Of a DNA stretch of 64,000 nucleotides, positions 48,023-58,883 are shown piece by piece (position 1 is the stretch's first letter; each line of letters opens with the position of its first letter). The stretch spans positions 1-64,000 of the forward strand of contig NZ_JMSQ01000026.1 of the NCBI RefSeq assembly GCF_000696575.1, written 5' to 3'. Source of the stretch: Siccibacter colletis (GTDB lineage: Bacteria; Pseudomonadota; Gammaproteobacteria; Enterobacterales; Enterobacteriaceae). The notes under the pieces were generated by a model. It ran no database searches. It was not told the DNA's origin and saw only the letters and a list, made by a program, of their open reading frames with translations. Made by a program: the position numbers and the translations under genes.

Positions 48023-48871
48023 ATGGACAGTAAGATACTGAAGAATTTTTTAAAAACCGCGCAGCTTGGCTCTTTGAGCGCCGCAGCGCAGCAAGCCTGT
48101 GTTACCGTGCAGGCGCTGGCCGCCCAGCTTAATAAACTGGAACAGCTGCTGGGCTTTCGGCTGTTCGATCGCACCAATAAAGGCGTCACCCTTACCGATG
48201 AGGGCCGGGATATTCTTCCCTGGGTCACCGACGTCGTGAAGTCGTCGGCGGAATTACAGCATCGGGCTGCGCATCTGCGTCAGCGCGGCGCGCCCGCGCT
48301 GCATATTGCGCTGAATAATACCTTTCCCGACGCGGTGAATCAGGCGCTGATGGCCTTTCTGCGCGACAGGCTAAGCGCCTGGCCTTTGATATTCAGCACC
48401 TCAGAATCACCCGAGAACCTGGCGAAACTGGCACGCGACGAAGCGGATATCGGCGTTATTATTGGCGATCGTCTGCCCGCCGGGTTATATGCGGTCAACC
48501 TGCCTGGACTGAATATCGAGGTGGTCGCCGCCTCGGCGGGTATGCCGGTTACTAACGACACCGTATTAATTAAACCGATGCCGGAGTGTGCGTATTCCGA
48601 CTGCTTCGAACGTTTCGTCAGCCGTTATAAAAATGGTTACGCTAAACTCCCGGTCCACTATTCCGGCAGCGAACATATCAGCGTCGCCATGATTAAAAGC
48701 AGCAACAGCATCGGTATTATTTCCCGTCGTGTGGCGCTGATGAATAACCTGACGATTTTGCCCGAATTCACCGATGCACTGAGCGTGACGTTACTGATGA
48801 AAACCCCGCTGCTGTCAGATCGCGACCTCGCAGCCTTTACGCCAGATCCCCTGTTGCCCCTGAGCGCATAG
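48023..48871 (+). CDS. LysR-family regulator next to the taurine operon
   Basis: A LysR-type regulator of about 282 aa. The N-terminal winged HTH (MDSKILKNFLKTAQLGSLSA AAQQ..) is followed by an effector domain. The ATG at 48023 has AGGGGAG just upstream; the frame is open to 47969. It could control the divergent rhodanese gene or the tau operon 190 bases downstream. In E. coli tauABCD depends on the separate LysR protein Cbl, so the link here is only positional. Confidence 0.82.
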   Translation: MDSKILKNFLKTAQLGSLSAAAQQACVTVQALAAQLNKLEQLLGFRLFDRTNKGVTLTDEGRDILPWVTDVVKSSAELQHRAAHLRQRGAPALHIALNNTFPDAVNQALMAFLRDRLSAWPLIFSTSESPENLAKLARDEADIGVIIGDRLPAGLYAVNLPGLNIEVVAASAGMPVTNDTVLIKPMPECAYSDCFERFVSRYKNGYAKLPVHYSGSEHISVAMIKSSNSIGIISRRVALMNNLTILPEFTDALSVTLLMKTPLLSDRDLAAFTPDPLLPLSA

Positions 48872-48881
48872 CAAACTTATA

Positions 48882-48909
48882 CCCGCCTTAATAATAAAAA
48901 CGAGGCGGG
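48882..48909 (+). terminator. weak hairpin after the LysR gene
   Basis: CCCGCCT / AGGCGGG with a 14-base A-rich loop has no T run. It is a possible terminator. Confidence 0.4.
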
Positions 48910-49057
48910 AATAACCTGTTAACTTTCCTGCCCGGCAACTATCTATTCGCGCTTTTTATCTAAGCACTAATCTGCATTAAAAATAATTTTTAATTCCTTT
49001 ATCAAATTCCGCGCGCCGGAAATACTGCCGCCATCACCTGTTGCGGAGAACAATAAT

Positions 49058-50029
49058 ATGACGGCAATACAGTCAGGCTTAGTGGCAATACTGACGGCGC
49101 TGGCTTTTCAGGCGCAGGCAGTGGATGTGACCGTGGCATACCAGACATCCGCCGAGCCGGCAAAAGTAGCCCAGGCCGACAGCACCTTTGAAAAGGAGAG
49201 CGGGGCAAAGGTCGCCTGGCGTAAGTTCGACAGCGGGGCCAGCGTGGTGCGCGCCCTGGCGTCCGGCGATGTGCAGATCGGCAATATCGGCTCCAGCCCG
49301 CTGGCGGTTGCTGCCAGTCAGCAGGTGCCGATTGAAGTCTTTCTGCTGGCTTCTCAGCTCGGCAACTCCGAAGCGCTGGTGGTGAAAAAAGCCATCACGA
49401 AGCCGCAAGATCTGATCGGCAAGCGCATCGCCGTGCCCTTTACCTCCACCACCCATTACAGCCTGCTGGCCGCGCTCAAGCACTGGGGCATTACGCCCGG
49501 CCAGGTGCAGATCCTTAATCTTCAGCCTCCGGCCATCATTGCCGCCTGGCAGCGCGGCGATATCGACGGTGCCTACGTCTGGGCACCGGCGGTAAACGCG
49601 CTGGTGAAAACCGGCACGGTGCTGACGGACTCGGCGCAAGTGGGGGAGTGGGGCTCGCCAACGCTCGACGTCTGGGTGGTACGCAAGGATTTCGCTGAGC
49701 AGCATCCTGAGGTGGTGACCGCCTTTGCCCGCAGTGCGTTGCAGGCGCAGCAGGGTTATCTTGCTGACCCGGATACGTGGCTGAAGCAGCCGCAGAATCT
49801 GGAAAAACTGTCGCGGCTGAGCGGCGTACCGCAGAGCGATGTTCCGGCGCTGGTGAAAGGCAATACCTACCTCACGCCAGGGCAGCAGGTTGAGCAGCTT
49901 TCCGGCCCGGTGAATACCGCCATTGTCGATACCGCGAAATTCCTCAAGGAGCAGGGCAGGGTGCCCGCGGTTCAGGACGATTACCGCGCCTTCGTGACGG
50001 ACCGGTTTATCAAACCCCTCGCGCACTAA
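49058..50029 (+). CDS. tauA: taurine ABC transporter periplasmic binding protein
   Basis: A 323-aa exported substrate-binding protein for taurine (2-aminoethanesulfonate). The signal peptide ends near FQAQA|VDV. The body is close to E. coli TauA ([35 protein letters not shown]). It leads tauABCD; tauB follows after 11 bases. The operon supplies sulfur from alkanesulfonates under sulfate starvation. Confidence 0.96.
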   Translation: MTAIQSGLVAILTALAFQAQAVDVTVAYQTSAEPAKVAQADSTFEKESGAKVAWRKFDSGASVVRALASGDVQIGNIGSSPLAVAASQQVPIEVFLLASQLGNSEALVVKKAITKPQDLIGKRIAVPFTSTTHYSLLAALKHWGITPGQVQILNLQPPAIIAAWQRGDIDGAYVWAPAVNALVKTGTVLTDSAQVGEWGSPTLDVWVVRKDFAEQHPEVVTAFARSALQAQQGYLADPDTWLKQPQNLEKLSRLSGVPQSDVPALVKGNTYLTPGQQVEQLSGPVNTAIVDTAKFLKEQGRVPAVQDDYRAFVTDRFIKPLAH

Positions 50030-50040
50030 CCGGAGGCCAG

Positions 50041-50808
50041 ATGCTGACTATCACTCATCTCAGCGCGGACTACGCGGGTAAGCCTGCCCTGTCCGACATC
50101 AATCTGACCCTCGACAGCGGCGAGCTACTGGTGGTGCTTGGCCCGTCGGGCTGCGGCAAAACCACGCTGCTGAACCTGGTGGCCGGATTTCTGCCTGCCC
50201 ACAGCGGATCGATCGTGCTTAACGGCAGGCCGGTGACCGGGCCTGGCGCTGAGCGCGGGGTGGTATTTCAGAATGAAGGCCTGCTGCCGTGGCGTACCGT
50301 GGAGGATAACGTGGCGCTGGGGCTACAGCTTGCCGGCATGGATAAACCCGCGCGCCGGGAGATCGCTCGGCAGATGCTGCGCAACGTCGGGCTGGAAGGC
50401 GCTGAAAAGCGCTTTATCTGGCAGCTCTCCGGCGGCCAGCGCCAGCGCGTCGGCATAGCCCGCGCGCTGGCAGCGGACCCGCAGCTGCTGTTGCTGGACG
50501 AGCCCTTCGGCGCGCTCGATGCCTTCACCCGGGAGCAGATGCAAACCCTGCTGCTGACGCTCTGGAAGGCGAGCGGCAAACAGGTGCTGCTGATCACCCA
50601 CGATATCGAAGAAGCGGTATTTCTCGCCACCGAGCTGGTGCTGCTCTCGCCGGGGCCGGGACGGATCACCGAGCGTCTGCGGCTGGATTTCGGTCGGCGT
50701 TTCGCCAGCGGTGAGCCGTGCCGCAGCATCAAATCCGATCCTGCGTTTATTGCCCGGCGCGAGTATGTCCTGAGCCGGGTATTCGAGGAGCGGGAGGCGT
50801 TTTCATGA
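50041..50808 (+). CDS. tauB: taurine ABC transporter ATP-binding protein
   Basis: A 255-aa ABC ATPase with Walker [10 protein letters not shown], signature [15 protein letters not shown], Walker [13 protein letters not shown] and the switch His in [10 protein letters not shown]. It powers TauAC. Its stop overlaps the tauC start (ATGA). Confidence 0.96.
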   Translation: MLTITHLSADYAGKPALSDINLTLDSGELLVVLGPSGCGKTTLLNLVAGFLPAHSGSIVLNGRPVTGPGAERGVVFQNEGLLPWRTVEDNVALGLQLAGMDKPARREIARQMLRNVGLEGAEKRFIWQLSGGQRQRVGIARALAADPQLLLLDEPFGALDAFTREQMQTLLLTLWKASGKQVLLITHDIEEAVFLATELVLLSPGPGRITERLRLDFGRRFASGEPCRSIKSDPAFIARREYVLSRVFEEREAFS

Positions 50809-51629
50809 GCGTACTGACAACGGATAAACCCCAGCGCCGCCCCGCGCTGCGCTGGCCGCTGTCGCGCCAGCTGACGCTAAGCATCGCCACGCTGCTGGTA
50901 CTGCTGTTGGTGTGGTGGATGGTTGCAGCGCAACAGTGGGTCAGCCCGCTGTTTCTGCCGCCGCCGGGCCAGGTGCTGGCGAAGCTGGTAACCATTGCCG
51001 GTCCGGAAGGCTTTATGGATGCCACGCTGTGGCAGCATCTGGCGGCGAGCCTCGGCCGTATTGGGCTGGCGCTGGTTGCTGCGGTGCTGACTGGCGTGCC
51101 GGTTGGCATCGCCATGGGGCTTAGCCCGACGGTGCGCGGCATGCTCGACCCGCTGATTGAGCTGTACCGTCCGGTGCCGCCGCTGGCTTATCTGCCGCTG
51201 ATGGTGATCTGGTTTGGCATCGGTGAAACCTCCAAAGTGCTGCTTATCTGGCTGGCGATTTTCGCGCCGGTAGCGATGTCCGCCCTGGCTGGCGTAAGGA
51301 GTGCGCAGCAGGTGCGAATCCGCGCTGCCCAGGCGCTGGGGGCGTCGAAGCGACAGCTGCTGTGGTATGTCATTTTGCCCGGCGCGCTGCCGGAGATCCT
51401 TACCGGGCTGCGTATCGGACTGGGCGTGGGCTGGTCCACGCTGGTGGCCGCCGAACTTATCGCCGCTACGCGCGGGCTGGGGTTTATGGTGCAGTCGGCC
51501 GGTGAATTTCTGGCAACGGACGTGGTGCTGGCCGGTATCGGCGTCATCGCGGTTATCGCCTTTATTTTAGAACTGGGCCTGCGCGCGCTGACGCGTCGCC
51601 TGACGCCCTGGCATGGAGAAGTGCAATGA
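50805..51629 (+). CDS. tauC: taurine ABC transporter permease
   Basis: A 274-aa inner-membrane permease with about six hydrophobic segments and the EAA loop ([28 protein letters not shown]). The start at 50805 overlaps tauB by ATGA and matches E. coli TauC (MSVL); an upstream in-frame start inside tauB is rejected. It overlaps tauD by ATGA. Confidence 0.95.
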   Translation: MSVLTTDKPQRRPALRWPLSRQLTLSIATLLVLLLVWWMVAAQQWVSPLFLPPPGQVLAKLVTIAGPEGFMDATLWQHLAASLGRIGLALVAAVLTGVPVGIAMGLSPTVRGMLDPLIELYRPVPPLAYLPLMVIWFGIGETSKVLLIWLAIFAPVAMSALAGVRSAQQVRIRAAQALGASKRQLLWYVILPGALPEILTGLRIGLGVGWSTLVAAELIAATRGLGFMVQSAGEFLATDVVLAGIGVIAVIAFILELGLRALTRRLTPWHGEVQ

Positions 51630-52474
51630 GTGAACGTATCTCAATTACCGCGCTGGGGCCGTATATTGGCGCGCAGGTCTCCGGTCTCGATCTGACGAAG
51701 CCGCTGAGCGATAACCAGTTTGAGCAGCTCTATCACGCGCTGCTGCGCCATCAGGTGCTGTTTCTGCGTGAGCAGGCGCTGACCCCGCAGCAGCAGCGCG
51801 GGCTGGCGCTGCGCTTCGGCGATCTGCATATCCATCCGGTGTATCCGCATGCTGAGGGCGTGGAGGAGATTATCGTGCTGGATACCCACAATGATAATCC
51901 GCCGGATAACGATAACTGGCACACCGACGTGACGTTTATCAGGACCCCGCCCGCCGGGGCGATTCTGGCGGCGAAGCAGCTCCCGGAGACCGGTGGCGAT
52001 ACGCTCTGGACCAGCGGCATTGCCGCCTTCGAGGCGCTCTCTGCGCCGTTTCAGCGGCTACTGAGCGGGTTACAGGCCGAGCACGACTTCCGGAAGTCCT
52101 TCCCGGAGTGGAAGCACCAGGCCTGTGAGGATGAGCACCAGCGCTGGCTGCTGGCGGTAGAGAAAAACCCGCCGCTGCTGCACCCGGTGGTGCGTACCCA
52201 TCCGGTCAGCGGACGCCAGGCGCTGTTCGTGAACGAGGGCTTCACGACGCGCATTGTTGATGTCACGCAGAAGGAGAGCGATGCGCTGTTGGGGTTCCTG
52301 TTCGCGCACATTACCAAACCGGAGTTTCAGGTGCGCTGGCGCTGGCAGGAGAATGACGTGGCGATCTGGGATAATCGCGTCACGCAGCACTATGCCAACG
52401 CCGACTATCTGCCGCAGCGGCGGATTATGCATCGTGCCACCATCCTCGGCGATACGCCCTTTTACCGCGGGTGA
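51626..52474 (+). CDS. tauD: taurine dioxygenase
   Basis: A 282-aa Fe(II)/2-oxoglutarate dioxygenase that converts taurine to sulfite and aminoacetaldehyde. The iron ligands are H99 and D101 (NWHTDVTF) with a distal His in [13 protein letters not shown], and the 2-oxoglutarate Arg is in [10 protein letters not shown]. It is the last gene of the operon; a palindromic element follows. Confidence 0.97.
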   Translation: MSERISITALGPYIGAQVSGLDLTKPLSDNQFEQLYHALLRHQVLFLREQALTPQQQRGLALRFGDLHIHPVYPHAEGVEEIIVLDTHNDNPPDNDNWHTDVTFIRTPPAGAILAAKQLPETGGDTLWTSGIAAFEALSAPFQRLLSGLQAEHDFRKSFPEWKHQACEDEHQRWLLAVEKNPPLLHPVVRTHPVSGRQALFVNEGFTTRIVDVTQKESDALLGFLFAHITKPEFQVRWRWQENDVAIWDNRVTQHYANADYLPQRRIMHRATILGDTPFYRG

Positions 52475-52486
52475 TCATCAGGCGGC

Positions 52487-52552
52487 GGGTGCGCTACGCG
52501 TCCCCGCCCTGGGGCGAGGCTCCTGCGTAGGGTAGGTAAGCGCAGCGCACCC
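52487..52552. repeat. REP-like palindromic element between tauD and the OlsF-like gene
   Basis: GGGTGCGCT (52487-52495) pairs with AGCGCACCC (52544-52552) around a GC-rich inner palindrome, with the REP-like string TAAGCGCAGCGCACC. It lies between convergent genes, where such elements stabilise mRNA ends. Confidence 0.6.
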
Positions 52553-52557
52553 ACCCT

Positions 52558-54279
52558 TCAGACGTTGCCCTCCGGGGCATGCGCTCCGATATAGCGCTGG
52601 TAGCGGGCGGGTTTAATGCGGGTGAGATCCACCAGCACCAGGCCATCCACGCAGTTGTTGAAGTTCGGATCGCTGCCGAAGTCGATAAACTGCACGCCAC
52701 CCGGCTCGCACAGCTCGGAATACTGCTTATAGAGCGGCGGAATGCCGCACCCCAGGTTGCCGAGCAGCGATTTCAGGCGCGTCAGATCCTCGGTGTAATC
52801 GGTGCCGCTGAACTGCGCCAGCACGTCCGGCAGCGTTGCCGGGTACGGCCTGCGCGAAGCGGCCAGCGGATGCCCGGCGGGGAACCAGAGACGGTAAAAC
52901 GCCACCAGCAGATCCCGGGCCGGTGCGGGCAGGCCGCCGGAAATCGACACCGGTCCGAACAGGTAACGATACTGCGGATAGCGCGCCAGATACGCGCCGA
53001 TCCCGCTCCAGAGGTAGTCCAGCCCGCGACGTCCCCAGTAGCGCGGCTGAATAAAGCTGCGTCCCAGCTCGATGCCCTGCTCCAGAATATCCGCCATCTT
53101 CTCATCGTAGTGGAACAGGCTGTGGCTGTATAAGCCCTCAACCCCGCGCCGCTTCAGCTGCTCGGCGGTGGGAATGAAGCGGTAGGCACCGACGATCTCC
53201 AGCGCTTCTTCATCCCACAGGATCAGATGCCAGTAATCGTCGTCGTAGCTGTCGGTATCCCGGCGCTTGCCGCTGCCTTCGCCGACGGCGCGAAACGCAA
53301 TCTCGCGCAGCCGTCCAAGTTCGCGCAGCAGCGGGGCTTCTTCCTGGCCGTCGCGCCGCCACAGGTAAATCAGCTTGCCGTCCGGTGCGCGGCCCAGGCA
53401 CTCCGCCTGCGCCAGTTCGCGTTTCAGGGTGGCGCGATCTTCCGCCCTGGCAATGCCGCACTCGGTTTTGAAGTAGCCGGGCAGCCCTTTGCCGATGCGG
53501 ATCACGTGTTTACGAAACGTCTGCGCCAGCTCCCGGGAGGGGATATTTGGGCTGTGCCAGTGGGCAAAGCTGATGCGCTCACCCACTTTCACCGGCAGCA
53601 CGCTGCCGCGCAGGCGGAACATCTGCTTGATCAGCAGCAGCATCGCCAGCATCGGCGACACCATGCTGCTGAGGTAAAACAGCGGGCTGTTGCGCCCGCG
53701 GATCGCCATCGGCAGGATAGTGGCCTGATATTTACTCGCCAGCTTGATAAAACCGTGGTTCCACGGCTTATCGCGCAGCCCCTTGCGTGTGATGCGCGAC
53801 ACTTCCCCCGCCGGGAAGAAAATCAGCACGCCGCCCTGCTGAAGCTGATTTTCCATCTGCATCAGTGAGGTTTTGCGGGTTTTACTGCCGAGATTGTCGA
53901 CGGGGATAAACAGAGAGGAGAGGGGCTGAAGGTGGGTGAGCATGCGGTTGGCGACGACTTTAACGTCACGCCTGACGCGCGAGACGGCGTAGAGCAACGC
54001 CAGGCCGTCGGCGGTGCCGGTCGGGTGGTTGGCAACAATCACCAGCGGCCCCTGTTCCGGGATCTGCTCCAGATCGCGCGACGTGATATCGCAGCGCAGC
54101 TGTAGATGGTCAAGCACCTGTTCCACCATATCGAGTCCTTTCAGGTGGCGGTGACGGGCGGCGAACTGCTGAAACTCTTCCTCGCACAGCAGACGTTTAA
54201 GCAAACCCTTTTGCCAGGGCGCGGGTTGCGCCTGCGGCCAGAGGTCATCCAGAACGGTATCGATGCTAAACACAGTCAT
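52558..54279 (-). CDS. two-domain acyltransferase, OlsF-like (ornithine lipid synthesis candidate)
   Basis: A protein of about 573 aa. The N-terminal PlsC-type acyltransferase domain has ANHPTGTADG (H85, D91) and FFPAGEVSR (155-162), with a hydrophobic stretch near 215-235. The C-terminal half (about 300-490) is a GNAT/hemolysin-type acyl-ACP N-acyltransferase domain (EIVGAYRFIPTAEQ, YSHSLFHY, ELGRSFIQPRYWG). This OlsA-OlsB fusion order is that of Serratia OlsF, which makes ornithine lipids. The start at 54279 has AGGAGG very close; the frame is open to 54315. It stands alone between tauD and hemB. K-12 has nothing equivalent here. Confidence 0.8.
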   Translation of the reverse strand: MTVFSIDTVLDDLWPQAQPAPWQKGLLKRLLCEEEFQQFAARHRHLKGLDMVEQVLDHLQLRCDITSRDLEQIPEQGPLVIVANHPTGTADGLALLYAVSRVRRDVKVVANRMLTHLQPLSSLFIPVDNLGSKTRKTSLMQMENQLQQGGVLIFFPAGEVSRITRKGLRDKPWNHGFIKLASKYQATILPMAIRGRNSPLFYLSSMVSPMLAMLLLIKQMFRLRGSVLPVKVGERISFAHWHSPNIPSRELAQTFRKHVIRIGKGLPGYFKTECGIARAEDRATLKRELAQAECLGRAPDGKLIYLWRRDGQEEAPLLRELGRLREIAFRAVGEGSGKRRDTDSYDDDYWHLILWDEEALEIVGAYRFIPTAEQLKRRGVEGLYSHSLFHYDEKMADILEQGIELGRSFIQPRYWGRRGLDYLWSGIGAYLARYPQYRYLFGPVSISGGLPAPARDLLVAFYRLWFPAGHPLAASRRPYPATLPDVLAQFSGTDYTEDLTRLKSLLGNLGCGIPPLYKQYSELCEPGGVQFIDFGSDPNFNNCVDGLVLVDLTRIKPARYQRYIGAHAPEGNV

Positions 54280-54405
54280 TCCTCCTGCTACCTGAGCGAG
54301 ACAGTAGCGCCGCAAGATGACGGTGACATGTCAGAGAAATGACGAACAGGTCACATTATGACCGGGAGAAAATACGCGGGAAAAGGTGCTGACACAGAAG
54401 TGAAA

Positions 54406-54429
54406 CGGAGGCGGGCAGCGCCGCCTCCG
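54406..54429 (-). terminator. probable hemB terminator
   Basis: CGGAGGCGG / CCGCCTCCG forms a 9-bp stem with a 6-base loop just after the hemB stop, followed by a weak T-rich stretch on the hemB strand. Confidence 0.6.
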
Positions 54430-54445
54430 GGGGCATCGCCGTCGG

Positions 54446-55420
54446 TTATGACAGGATTTTTTTCTCCGCCAGATCGAGGGCGAAGTAGGTGAAGATCAGA
54501 TCCGCACCGGCGCGCTTGATGGCGCCGAGGCTTTCCAGCGTCACGTTGTGCTCATCGATAGCACCCGCCTGGGCGGCGAATTTGATCATCGCGTACTCGC
54601 CGCTCACCTGATACGCGCCCAGCGGCAGCTCGGTGCGCTCGCGAATATCGCGCAGGATATCGAGATAGGCACCGGCCGGTTTTACCATCAGGCAGTCCGC
54701 ACCCTGCGCCGCGTCGAGCAGCGATTCACGGATCGCTTCCCGGCGGTTCATCGGGTTCATCTGGTATGTTTTGCGATCGCCTTTCAGCGCGGTGCCCGCT
54801 GCTTCACGGAACGGGCCGTAGAAAGACGACGCGAACTTGGTGGAGTAGGACATGATAGCGGTGTCGGTGAAGCCCGCCGCGTCCAGCGCGCTACGGATCG
54901 CCTGCACCTGACCATCCATCGCCGCTGACGGAGCGATAAAATCAGCACCGGCCTGCGCGGCAACCACCGCCTGCTTGCCGAGGTTAGCCAGGGTCGCATC
55001 GTTATCGACGCCGTGGTCGCACAGCACGCCGCAGTGGCCGTGGGAGGTGTATTCGCAGAAGCAGGTGTCGGACATCACCACCATCTCCGGCACCGTCTCT
55101 TTACAGATGCGGGACATGCGTGCCACCAGGCCGTTCGGGTTCCAGGCATCGCTGCCGGTGTCGTCGGTGTGGTGCGAGATACCGAAGGTCATCACCGAGC
55201 GGATACCGGCGTTGGCGATACGCTCGATCTCACGCGCCAGGTGCTTCTCGGGAATACGCATCACGCCCGGCATGGCGTTGATGGGCTTGTAATCGTCGAT
55301 CTCTTCTTCAACAAAGATGGGCAACACCAGATCGTTTAAGGTCAGGGTTGTCTCTTCGAACATCGCACGCAGCGCGGGCGAGCGGCGCAGACGGCGTGGG
55401 CGGGTAATCAAATCGGTCAT
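54446..55420 (-). CDS. hemB: delta-aminolevulinic acid dehydratase (porphobilinogen synthase)
   Basis: A 324-aa enzyme that condenses two 5-aminolevulinate molecules to porphobilinogen in haem synthesis. The zinc cysteines are in [16 protein letters not shown]. The two active-site lysines lie in [13 protein letters not shown] and [11 protein letters not shown]. Same length as E. coli. Confidence 0.98.
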   Translation of the reverse strand: MTDLITRPRRLRRSPALRAMFEETTLTLNDLVLPIFVEEEIDDYKPINAMPGVMRIPEKHLAREIERIANAGIRSVMTFGISHHTDDTGSDAWNPNGLVARMSRICKETVPEMVVMSDTCFCEYTSHGHCGVLCDHGVDNDATLANLGKQAVVAAQAGADFIAPSAAMDGQVQAIRSALDAAGFTDTAIMSYSTKFASSFYGPFREAAGTALKGDRKTYQMNPMNRREAIRESLLDAAQGADCLMVKPAGAYLDILRDIRERTELPLGAYQVSGEYAMIKFAAQAGAIDEHNVTLESLGAIKRAGADLIFTYFALDLAEKKILS

Positions 55421-55514
55421 GGTAGCTATCTTTTTTGTCGCAGAGAAAGCACTATGTTAACGCGAATTGCCGGTGTTGTTTTATCAATATCGGTCACTTA
55501 CCCGCCGCGACTCG

Positions 55515-56009
55515 CTAGCGGTGCGTCTCCAGCAGGCGAGTCAGCTCGGTCATCGCCCAGATAGCGGCCTGCTCAATCACCTGGGTATTTTCCCCGGAAA
55601 ACTGTTTTTTCTGGCTGACGACTTCGCCATCCGGCAGCGCCCAGCCAAACCATACGGTGCCCGCCGGCGTGCCGTCTTCACCGCCGTCCGGCCCGGCATA
55701 GCCGCTTATCGACAACCCGACGTCCTGGGCGGCTCGCTCCTGCGCGCCACGCGCCATCTCTTCAACGGTTTCGGCGCTGACTGCGGTAAAGCGCGCCAGC
55801 GTCTCGGGGCTGACACCCAGCAATTGGGTTTTAGCGTAGTTGCTGTAGGTGACGAAGCCACAGGAGTGATACTCGGCGGTGCTCCCGGTTGCGCAGAGCG
55901 TTTTGGTTACCAGGCCGCCGGTGCAGGATTCGGCGGTGGTCACGGTAAGGTCACGCGCGGTTAACGCGTCAGCAAGATTTTTTGCCGCACGCTGTAAGGC
56001 ATTATCCAT
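55515..56009 (-). CDS. CinA-C/PncC-type nicotinamide-nucleotide amidase family protein
   Basis: A 164-aa single-domain protein of the CinA C-terminal family. The catalytic Ser region is TTAESCTGGLVTK, with SGYAGPDGG and GTVWFGWA downstream. Characterised relatives (PncC) deamidate NMN in pyridine-nucleotide recycling. This is one of several paralogs in enterobacteria, and its own substrate is unproven. It lies between hemB and ampH, where K-12 has no such gene. Confidence 0.85.
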   Translation of the reverse strand: MDNALQRAAKNLADALTARDLTVTTAESCTGGLVTKTLCATGSTAEYHSCGFVTYSNYAKTQLLGVSPETLARFTAVSAETVEEMARGAQERAAQDVGLSISGYAGPDGGEDGTPAGTVWFGWALPDGEVVSQKKQFSGENTQVIEQAAIWAMTELTRLLETHR

Positions 56010-56108
56010 TCTTCACGATCTCCACAGTGAGCATAGTGTTACTCAGTATAGAAGACCTGCGGCAGGTGAGAGAAAAGCCGACGGGCGCAGCGGCCCGCCG
56101 GTGAGGGG

Positions 56109-57266
56109 TTACGAGGCAGGCACGATCCGCGGTTTGTTGCCGGACAGCTCGGCGACCAGGTCGTTGACGCCGTCGCTCATGTTCACAAAACGCGTCAGCG
56201 GGCTGCGCGTGACGACGATAAAGACGCCCACGTTGTGCTGGGGGATCATCGCCATATAGGTAATGAAGCCGCCGCCGCCGCCGGTTTTCTGAATGATGCC
56301 GGGGCGTCCATCCTTCGGCTGCATATAGACCCAGCCGAGACCGAGCGCGTCGGCTTTACCCGGTACGTCCATGCCGATAACCCGCGTCAGCTGGCTGCGC
56401 TGGTAGATCAGCGTCTGCATGCGGTCGGCCTGGCTGCTGCGCTCGTGGAAGTCGGAGGCGAGGAACTGCTGCATCCAGCGCATCATGTCCGCCGGGGTGG
56501 AGTAGACGCCGCCGCTGCCGATGGCGGCGAGGGTATTGTTGCACGGGCTGGCTCCCTTTTCGGCGACCATCAGGCGCTTGCACTGGTCCGGTGATGGGGT
56601 AAAGGTGGTGTCCTTCATCCCCAGCGGGCGGGTGATTTTTTCTTCAAACAGCTGCGGATACGGTTTGCCCGCCGCGCGCGCCAGGGCATCAGCCAGCAGA
56701 TCGAACGCCAGGTTAGAGTAGGAGGCAATCGAGCCGGGCGCGCTTTTCAGCGTGGCGGTGGAGAGCCAGTTCCAGCGCTGTTCGCGGGTAGGCCAGATGA
56801 ACACCGGACGATGCGGCGCACCGCCGGGCTGCTCGCGCGGCAGGGCGCTGGTGTGGGTGGCGAGATTCACCAGCGTAATGGGTTCACCGTTATAGGTCGG
56901 CACGCGCGCACCGGGCGGCGCGTATTTGCTCAGCGGATCGTTAAGCTGCACCACGCCTTCATCCAGCAGCTTCACCAGCATTTCGCTGGTCATTAGTTTG
57001 CTGATAGAGGCGATACGCACCACGGAATCAAGCTGCGGACGCACATTGCTGCCGGGGCGCGTCTCCCCGAAGCTGCGGAAGATACGCTGATTGCCGTCAA
57101 TCGCCACCATCGCCATGCCGGTCGCGTTGCTGCCGTAATAGATAAGGTTGGCGTAGCGATCGACAATATCAGAAGCGAAAAGCGGGTCCGGGGACGTCTG
57201 GCTGTATCCGGCTACCGGCAACAGGGAGGTAACCAGCAGGGATAGGGAGAGCAAACAACGTTTCAA
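56109..57266 (-). CDS. ampH: D-alanyl-D-alanine carboxypeptidase/endopeptidase AmpH
   Basis: A class C-type penicillin-binding protein of about 385 aa acting on peptidoglycan in the periplasm. The serine motif is SISK (VVRIASISKLMTSE), with YSN (SYSNLAFDLL) and the KTG region in IIQKTGGGGGF. Starting at TTG 57266 gives exactly the E. coli length with a signal peptide (LKRCLLSLSL LVTSLLPVAG); ATG codons further upstream would add an unusual N-terminus. The start assignment is therefore by family length. It is divergent from sbmA. Confidence 0.92.
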   Translation of the reverse strand: MKRCLLSLSLLVTSLLPVAGYSQTSPDPLFASDIVDRYANLIYYGSNATGMAMVAIDGNQRIFRSFGETRPGSNVRPQLDSVVRIASISKLMTSEMLVKLLDEGVVQLNDPLSKYAPPGARVPTYNGEPITLVNLATHTSALPREQPGGAPHRPVFIWPTREQRWNWLSTATLKSAPGSIASYSNLAFDLLADALARAAGKPYPQLFEEKITRPLGMKDTTFTPSPDQCKRLMVAEKGASPCNNTLAAIGSGGVYSTPADMMRWMQQFLASDFHERSSQADRMQTLIYQRSQLTRVIGMDVPGKADALGLGWVYMQPKDGRPGIIQKTGGGGGFITYMAMIPQHNVGVFIVVTRSPLTRFVNMSDGVNDLVAELSGNKPRIVPAS

Positions 57267-57634
57267 GGCGCGGATCCATACAGTAAACAAGAGGAATAGT
57301 GCGTATTTATACCACTCCATCACCCGGTGCAAAGAGGGATAACGAAGATTTACGCGGCGAAAAAGCGTAACTGACCATAACTGCACCCATTTTTTCTTCT
57401 ATAGTGATGCGCCAGGCGGGCCTGGTCAGAATGGAGAAGCCGAATGCGCCCGCACAGCGGATGAAACTCCTTGCGGCTGCGCTTGTCACAGTAGCCACGC
57501 GTTTACAGGCGTCCGGTTTTATATTTTGATACAGGATGGCCCTTTTTATGCATCCCCTCATTGATGCGATACGCGTACTATTGGCAGCCGCTATACGCAC
57601 AGCAGTGCAACAATAAAAAAAACGGAGAGATGTG

Positions 57635-58855
57635 ATGTTTAAATCCTTTTTCCCCAACCCCAGACCGTTCTTCATTTCGGCGCTGGTATGGGCGATCCTG
57701 GCCGTGCTGTTCTGGGAGGCCGGCGGTGGCGACTGGCTTACCCGACTGGCTGGCAGCAATGGCGATGTCCCGATCAGCGCCGCGCGCTTCTGGTCCCGGG
57801 CCTACCTGGTGTTCTACGCCTACTATGCCTTCTGCATCGGCGCGTTTGCGCTGTGCTGGTTTATCTGGCGTCCGCATCGCTGGCAGTACTGGTCGGTACT
57901 CGGCAGCGCGCTGATTATCTTTGGTACCTGGTTCCAGGTGGAAGTGGGGGTCGCCATCAACGCCTGGTACGCCCCGTTCTACGATCTGATCCAGACTGCG
58001 CTCGGCTCGCCGCACAAGGTGCGCATTGAGCAGTTCTACCATCAGCTGGTGATCTTCCTCGGTATCGCGCTGATCGCCGTGGTGATCGGCGTGCTGAACT
58101 ACTTCTTTATCAGCCACTACGTGTTCCGCTGGCGTACCGCGATGAACGAGTACTATATGGCGCGCTGGCAGCGCCTGCGCCACATTGAAGGCGCAGCGCA
58201 GCGCGTGCAGGAAGATACCATGCGCTTCTCATCCACCCTTGAGAGCGTGGGCGTCGGCGTGCTCAATGCGGTACTGACGCTGCTGGCGTTTCTGCCGGTG
58301 TTGATGGCGCTCTCGCCGCACGTAAAGGATCTTCCTGTCGTCGGCAGCGTGCCGTACGGGCTGGTGTGGGCTGCGATTATCTGGTCGGTGGTCGGCACCG
58401 GGCTGCTGGCGGTGGTGGGGATCAGACTCCCCGGGCTGGAGTTCAATAATCAGCGTGTCGAAGCGGCATACCGTAAAGAACTGGTCTATGGTGAGGATGA
58501 CCCTGAGCGCGCCGACCCGGTGAGCGTGCGCGAGCTGTTCGCCAACGTGCGTAAAAACTACTTCCGCCTCTACTTCCACTACATGTACTTCAACGTGGCG
58601 CGCATTCTTTATCTGCAGGTGGATGCGGTGATTGGACTGTTCTTACTCGGGCCCTCTATTGTCGCCGGGGCGCTGACGCTGGGGCTGATGCAGCAGATCA
58701 ACAACGTGTTCGGGGAGGTACGCGGGGCTTTCCAGTACCTGATCAGTTCCTGGACTACGCTGGTGGAACTGCTGTCGATCTATAAACGTCTGCGCAGTTT
58801 CGAACAGACGCTGAATGACGAGCCGGTAACGGACACGCCCGAGGCACTCGCCTGA
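57635..58855 (+). CDS. sbmA: peptide antibiotic transporter SbmA
   Basis: A 406-aa inner-membrane protein, dimeric and proton-driven, that imports microcins B17 and J25, proline-rich peptides and bleomycin. It has about seven to eight hydrophobic segments and the ABC-membrane-like fold region ([29 protein letters not shown]). The ATG at 57635 matches E. coli (MFKSFFP); a GTG codon directly before it is also in frame. yaiW follows after 28 bases, probably in one operon. Confidence 0.95.
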   Translation: MFKSFFPNPRPFFISALVWAILAVLFWEAGGGDWLTRLAGSNGDVPISAARFWSRAYLVFYAYYAFCIGAFALCWFIWRPHRWQYWSVLGSALIIFGTWFQVEVGVAINAWYAPFYDLIQTALGSPHKVRIEQFYHQLVIFLGIALIAVVIGVLNYFFISHYVFRWRTAMNEYYMARWQRLRHIEGAAQRVQEDTMRFSSTLESVGVGVLNAVLTLLAFLPVLMALSPHVKDLPVVGSVPYGLVWAAIIWSVVGTGLLAVVGIRLPGLEFNNQRVEAAYRKELVYGEDDPERADPVSVRELFANVRKNYFRLYFHYMYFNVARILYLQVDAVIGLFLLGPSIVAGALTLGLMQQINNVFGEVRGAFQYLISSWTTLVELLSIYKRLRSFEQTLNDEPVTDTPEALA

Positions 58856-58883
58856 GGCCTTTTTTGTAAATAAGGATAATGCC

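Noticed and set aside
49079..50026. A 315-aa minus-strand frame opposite tauA
   Set aside because: tauA is unmistakable on the plus strand; the opposite frame has no motif and skewed composition.
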